Shown piece by piece: positions 62,501 to 64,000 of a stretch of 64,000 nt of DNA (its first letter is position 1; each line of letters opens with the position of its first letter). The notes under the pieces were generated by a model. It did no database searches. It saw nothing but the letters and a program-made list of their open reading frames with translations, and had not been told where the DNA came from. The DNA is from an uncultured Bacteroidia bacterium (GTDB lineage: Bacteria; Bacteroidota; Bacteroidia; Bacteroidales; CAJPTX01), in NCBI GenBank assembly GCA_938038735.1, contig CALHSW010000074.1:85867-149866 (forward strand), in the 5' to 3' direction. A program made the translations under genes and the position numbers.

Positions 62501-64000
62501 TAGAGAAGGCTGGGTATGAAAGCAAGGCTGGCACGGTAGATCTTACGACAACAACGGGTCAACCTGTAAAAGAAGTTGTGCAGTTGAGCAGGACATTAAA
62601 GTTTACCCTTACTGTGACCGATGGTACTAATCCAGTGGAGGGAGCGGAAGTTGAGGTAGGGACTGGTACGGGAAATCCAATCGTATTGGTAACCCTGAGC
62701 ACGGGTATAGTAGAGGTTGAACTCGTGGCGGGAACATATAACTACAGCGTGAAGAAGTACGCCTTTGTGGCTTCTAACGGTTCTGTTACGTTGGTTACTC
62801 AAGACGAGAAGCAAGAAGTGGCTTTGCAGCGCAAGACGGCCAAACTGAACTTCAAGGTGATGGCAGCTGGAGGTGGGGCTGTGACGGGAGCTACAATTAC
62901 TATAGAGGGTAATCCTCCGCTTGCAGTTCCCCCTTCGGGTGAAATTGAGCTTCCAGTGATAGAGGGACACTACTTCGTTTATAAGGTTGAGAAGGAGGGG
63001 TACAATACGGCTAAAGGCAGCGTGGAGCTCAAAGAGGGGGGTACTAATGTGGAGGTAACCCTTGAGCCGAGTGCGGCGGCCACCTTCGTGGTGAAGGGTG
63101 CGGACGGCAAGCCAGTGGAGGGTGCAACGGTAGAGGTGGACGGCAAGAGCCAAGAGACGGATGCTTATGGGAAGACTGCGATAGAGGGGCTAAAACGGCA
63201 GCCGTATGACTACACGGTTAAGCTAGAGGGCTATGAGGATGCGAGCGGCAGCGTGGATATGTCTAGTGGCGATGTGACAGAGAATGTGACGCTAAAGAAG
63301 CTTCCTACAGCCACGTTTACGGTGGAAGATGGAGACCATCCAGGGACACCACTAGCGGGGGTAGCCGTTACGATAGAAGGAAAGTTCGAGACGACTGGTA
63401 GTGATGGTAAAGCATCTTTTGCTGGTTTGGAGAAGCGAACGTACAGCTACACGGTGAGTAAAGGTGAATACCAGAAAGTTAGCGGCAACGTGGATTTGAG
63501 CAGCGGCGACCAAGAGGTGCCGGTGAAGCTGTATAGGCTTGCGGCGGCCACCTTCGTGGTGAAGGGCCCTGATGGTAAGCCGGTAGTGGGTGCAACGGTA
63601 GCGGTAGGCGGCAAGAGCCAGGCGACGGACGGCGATGGGAAGGCCGTAATCGCGGGGCTTGAGAAGAAGGCGTACGACTACATGGTGAGCAAGGGTGGCT
63701 ATAAGGATGCGAAGGGTAGCGTGGATTTGAGCAGCGGCGACCAGGAAGTGGCGGTGACGCTGGAGAAGACGATAGTACCTCCGACTACCGTAGCGGCCAC
63801 CTTCGTAGTAAAGGGTGCAGACGGTAAGCCGGTTGCGGGTGCAACGGTAGCGATAGGCGGCAAGAGCCTGGCGACGGACGGCGATGGGAAGGCCGTAATC
63901 GCGGGGCTTGAGAAGAAGGCGTACGACTACATGGTGAGCAAGGGTGGCTATAAGGATGCGAAGGGTAGCGTGGATTTGAGCAGCGGCGACCAGGAAGTGG
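53548..64000 (+). CDS. Second giant subtilisin-like multidomain protein (3' end outside the window)
   Basis: An open frame of at least 3484 residues from the ATG at 53548 to the right edge, with no stop. Residues 1-21 are a signal peptide (LLLAPIGLQGQ). The S8 domain has Asp249 in IGLWDGN, His277 in GGHGMHTAG and Ser453 in GTSMACP. The domain order then copies the protein at 38970: FN3-like (651-831), GEVED-like (1411-1511), CARDB-like (1524-1631), LamG-like (1635-1838), BIG2-like (2058-2138), MBG-like (2141-2231), CnaB-like (2235-2311), InlB repeats (2315-2458), MAM/cleaved-adhesin-like (2461-2625) and InlB repeats (2630-2856). Instead of a sorting domain at that point it runs into eight CnaB/PEGA-like repeats (2860 onward). 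A T9SS sorting domain is expected beyond the edge. Confidence 0.92.
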   Translation, partial: MKGRCLLWILLLLAPIGLQGQVVRFGQYEVRPEQNVLVQARRTRGLGAAKSSLELGLPLNGKVNVLMQFAKTPTANDLQRLEAAGVALSGYVGGNAYYAQVEPGKRPADFRDLGAVSVMTMRPEWKLATPLVAGEIPDWAQRGHGDVAVTLHWFGNASVSYVRSYAAARGWAIGEVSETLQAMALTLPVDAVKSLAAEPWVQHVALVDPPQELLNYGGRVLGAAMPATQPLALGGRGLMGKGVRIGLWDGNIENHVDYGNRTHVLEFETSVAESGGHGMHTAGTLVGAGVLNPLAQGMAPKAELYASNFNTQRNGLSVAEEMEQVYQKYNIALTSNSYGVQLGRVCDIYDLLSYSFMPGPMLTDMLSNMYPTMTHFFSAGNSQGECDRKYGSNMARAKNVIYVGAADEEGWISDFSSFGPTDDGRLVPTVSAKGVDVTSTVGANGYEQMSGTSMACPTAAGLAALLTERYHQMHGGMNANSALVKGLLANTADDMGNDGPDYEYGYGIVNLEAALTSLEQGWYTEGVVERGKAPLGYTIKVPNGVKRMRVMLTWIDPAVVKEYPYGESVLINDLDLAVDVAGAEVLPWVLDPANPGEAAVRGTDHRNNIEQVTIDNPAGGAATVRVTGSVKEGTEQKYVLTWYFEYGSPYLLHPIGGEQFEPGDVLLVRANNTVGRTQVEISYDDGKTYEYLGAARDMYSVGVNIPEDAPLTAMARIRLTDSEGNVVVSPKPFTIAPRPSGVKLEAEPCSVASWKLVWKPAGEGLTYVVLKADVPSGEWTKINEVVDTTYSIQGSEVTMDGRNVFAVAVKMDDGSLGPRSMGVLVKEPTPLVLASEDIPFSETFINIPLSNAKLSYGKSMRMDWMETPASFEFPLGSHILSVRSNLKLSGAVFENDTAVFTLRHCELTLPAVAGGEKLLFYSYNVMTPYETAEDTQLRLQVDGATVKTATGAESYTASGEVREMVWDLSAYAGKKITLDMQFSSNQENGRIRFMEYGIRMGSKDPDVGLYLNQKIQRKPNMGVEELQMVVYNWSMGAVPEVPLVVSLDGKQVASLLVKDLKPFEERVVTIPVDFSTTDKQGHEFQVTMAVSLAGDVYPRDNKVETRVYSMGDIFPLPPAEPRYFLGMKLLYDPRIVKKVDTPITFTDDGGLLHGYGRDHISSVKFVPTDPNKVIYIAFRECNMRGSDVLQIYADGVSHEFLADDFKYLDEELTYEYNAQTGSGAKAFVSRAADGSLITFFNDRYFSEPGDGWVAEVRQVDRTNSLQLEPLAVTYEGDAAKVVVKVKNNTPIELKDLAGKCVREDLDKVVKEFTIASVPANGEATMEVKVAALPPTRAGLTVTVQRTDFDMSYSTQHVELWNDRFWKGGVIKGTKWQGVKNIMVPPEEAEVQSYGARQDYEVEKSLKLYTKTKNPLFVMLEEEPTQEDIPASIHVWIDLDDQDDGFKDNALEHYSVALEEGETDYEIPIDLTAATGVKAGKFRMRVAVLPDVEKDKFIAGDTIAWGRSVDVTAEVIETINPNANDLEVRFRGVIASGASLSSEQKVSAWVINNGYHAVKDVPVELYVNGKLLATETVAEEIPPFYENAVAIDFAQTVDLSWAGNYTLELKLPDDGVMENNVATQEVLSVLPSSKDKVYALDFIGKAKDTEKIEMPSLAGKGTEITLEGWFKLDRPQFATLFQAAGLWVVSTYQMVGDLPDNAIAIIAGRRMLRCTPGGSFEPGQFHHVAMTFVVKEGFFESSTDLNVYIDGKKMELDGSGDDAAGFSGLTMGSKLNGMVKMFRLWQSVRSEDEIFGNMWRSVRDSEGNLPEDCAAEFMMNEGAHAYLASGQSQIAKIVSERVDAAKETVWKELTNLVSSVDFKGQLFPSKVESDGAITFIMPHGFSSFAEVTGKIVALWPGTKLIYQGAEVTEDTKFDFSGADHEITVTASKTLFGIPLEQKEAKIRMKVDENPEAKILKLQVLTANNLNMLEDIELDNLGQTIGLKPKDQPPAQAVDLTQLKVTFTKLSDGAQLYYKGEKVAEGATLALNLESPVSVKVVAKNGRNVAFYTLQAEREQAIVWNHQDTTLVYTSAVAPFGATSSAGLPVVYHSSDPSVVMIDAAGNLHTAGVGVANLMVTAAAGKGYSAAAPKTLKAEVTRAALTITPQPMTMKEGEEVPAVELLYDGLLFNEVRSQVKQPIYRVYKDATQVWDPSMGMLDAGTYDVKPSGATTYEDGNYKVTLQNGQLEVTPSTDVRKVEFVVVDDANTAVDGAAVEINGVALTTVGGKASIRLTEGSYPYSVTKEGYQLADGEVQVGNADVTEPVSLLKLKWKLSYTVSATDGHGAIFGEKSQMVPEGGSGMPVTAVPGDGYVFDKWSDNGSTDVTREDSDVHADVNATASFKPITFTVSYTVGEGGEWVRGKQLQTLQRGQDGTEVEVKAKAGYIFLGWSDGVRSEKRSEKAVEADITLEAQFYKVFSLPLCEDFEYYVGIPYAWSVDNYSTPDANVWTYGTHGKTFKESPKRGSYMYVDSDGQDISYSQNTDLYTPWLDINGVKQDVEVSYDLFFRTYGYGKMSVLYSFDGVQWDTIAAETTSVPFGTEPRRELTIEAAKVAGQSKLQVKWHYEAEYDGWVAVDNVHIAAKEADRVIEYYAGEHGKLESATSAGPVAQIKVTTPKGTLGEAVTAVPDPGYAFYRWVEDNKLDATRQDSVDGRYTASFKLAPTTKYTLTYTADERGRIEGFARQQVGSGENSIAVTAVALNGKDKFVQWSDGRTDNPRVDSDVTQDNTVKAQFSPRYKVNMSTDGWGELTATVNGDPLPEDGIVDPNTKVTFTAQPIDGYKIAEWKGVTFTQTAPEAIRELEVVKDTTVSVDFEPIEVGLTFVVVKKGTSVAIPGAAVQLDGMAPRFTDAAGKVVYENLHYGRYNYSVSLRGGLMVTSAVEVRSNVTKQVELEWDGVEVTFAVKEGTNTLAGAVVTVDGTKVETNSQGEAIFSLAKAKHDYTVEKAGYESKAGTVDLTTTTGQPVKEVVQLSRTLKFTLTVTDGTNPVEGAEVEVGTGTGNPIVLVTLSTGIVEVELVAGTYNYSVKKYAFVASNGSVTLVTQDEKQEVALQRKTAKLNFKVMAAGGGAVTGATITIEGNPPLAVPPSGEIELPVIEGHYFVYKVEKEGYNTAKGSVELKEGGTNVEVTLEPSAAATFVVKGADGKPVEGATVEVDGKSQETDAYGKTAIEGLKRQPYDYTVKLEGYEDASGSVDMSSGDVTENVTLKKLPTATFTVEDGDHPGTPLAGVAVTIEGKFETTGSDGKASFAGLEKRTYSYTVSKGEYQKVSGNVDLSSGDQEVPVKLYRLAAATFVVKGPDGKPVVGATVAVGGKSQATDGDGKAVIAGLEKKAYDYMVSKGGYKDAKGSVDLSSGDQEVAVTLEKTIVPPTTVAATFVVKGADGKPVAGATVAIGGKSLATDGDGKAVIAGLEKKAYDYMVSKGGYKDAKGSVDLSSGDQEV
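62125..64000 (+). repeat. Tandem CnaB/PEGA-like repeat array within the second giant protease
   Basis: Eight consecutive units of about 76-84 codons. The first four are divergent. Units 5-8 start near 63076, 63304, 63544 and 63793 and share ATFVVKG-DGKPV-GATV and YDYTV/MVSKGGY. Units 7 and 8 are offset by exactly 249 nt and are identical over at least 131 nt (63621-63751 and 63870-64000). The array continues past the edge. Confidence 0.93.

Noticed and set aside
53490..62600. Many minus-strand ORFs of 60-315 codons under the second giant protease
   Set aside because: They are shadows: the plus strand has one uninterrupted frame with recognisable domains and S8 catalytic motifs across the whole region.
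63076..64000. CRISPR-like or intergenic repeat array
   Set aside because: The repeats keep the reading frame with whole-codon periods and encode CnaB/PEGA-like modules; there are no spacer-repeat features.

Overview
The window comes from a Bacteroidota (Bacteroidales-like) chromosome. The signs are the Bacteroidota promoter (TTTG, 17-20 nt gap, TAnnTTTG) in front of many genes, a type IX secretion (T9SS) C-terminal sorting domain, TonB-plug/beta-barrel and OEP-type outer membrane proteins, a GSCFA protein, an orphan ECF sigma factor, and futalosine-pathway menaquinone genes. I cannot name the genus.

Layout. 1-620 holds an initiator tRNA-fMet with its promoter and terminator. 631-4790 (minus) is a compact ribosomally made peptide (RiPP) locus: a 59-residue Gly-Gly-leader precursor with a Cys-rich tail, a radical SAM/SPASM maturase and a plug/barrel outer membrane protein, with no exporter beside it. 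4910-5620 is a gene-poor stretch with a frameshifted small ORF and hairpins. 5621-11063 (minus) carries an exported hydrolase-like protein, atpC, atpD, an ECF sigma factor and a chemoreceptor. 11811-23359 (plus) carries a GAF/PAS membrane protein, dnaX, a serpin lipoprotein, prfB, a Wzx-type flippase, ispD and a zincin/propeller/barrel outer membrane protein. 23363-38658 is housekeeping and envelope genes in both directions: alkaline phosphatase, aminotransferase, CDF zinc exporter, TolC and HlyD, tsaB, GSCFA, a second CDF, mqnD, mqnB, pepE and nhaC. 38970-47567 encodes a 2865-residue T9SS-sorted subtilisin. tRNA-Ser, typA, a lipoprotein and groES-groEL follow. From 53548 to beyond the right edge runs a second, paralogous subtilisin of at least 3484 residues that ends, as far as visible, in a growing array of CnaB/PEGA-like repeats.

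Most notable observations: (1) the RiPP locus; (2) two translational recoding sites 2.1 kb apart, a dnaX A9 slippage site (gamma/tau) and the classical prfB +1 site; (3) two long perfect palindromes at 11489-11538 and 35629-35688, both in divergent gene-free gaps, sharing outer arms at identical spacing while their inner arms differ but stay self-complementary, as expected for a hairpin-forming repeat family; (4) the pair of giant subtilisins with the same domain order, the second preceded by a G10 tract just upstream of its promoter and carrying a tandem array with near-identical last copies; (5) a 12-bp inverted repeat overlapping the -33 box of the first CDF exporter.

All calls were made by reading the sequence; no database search was run.
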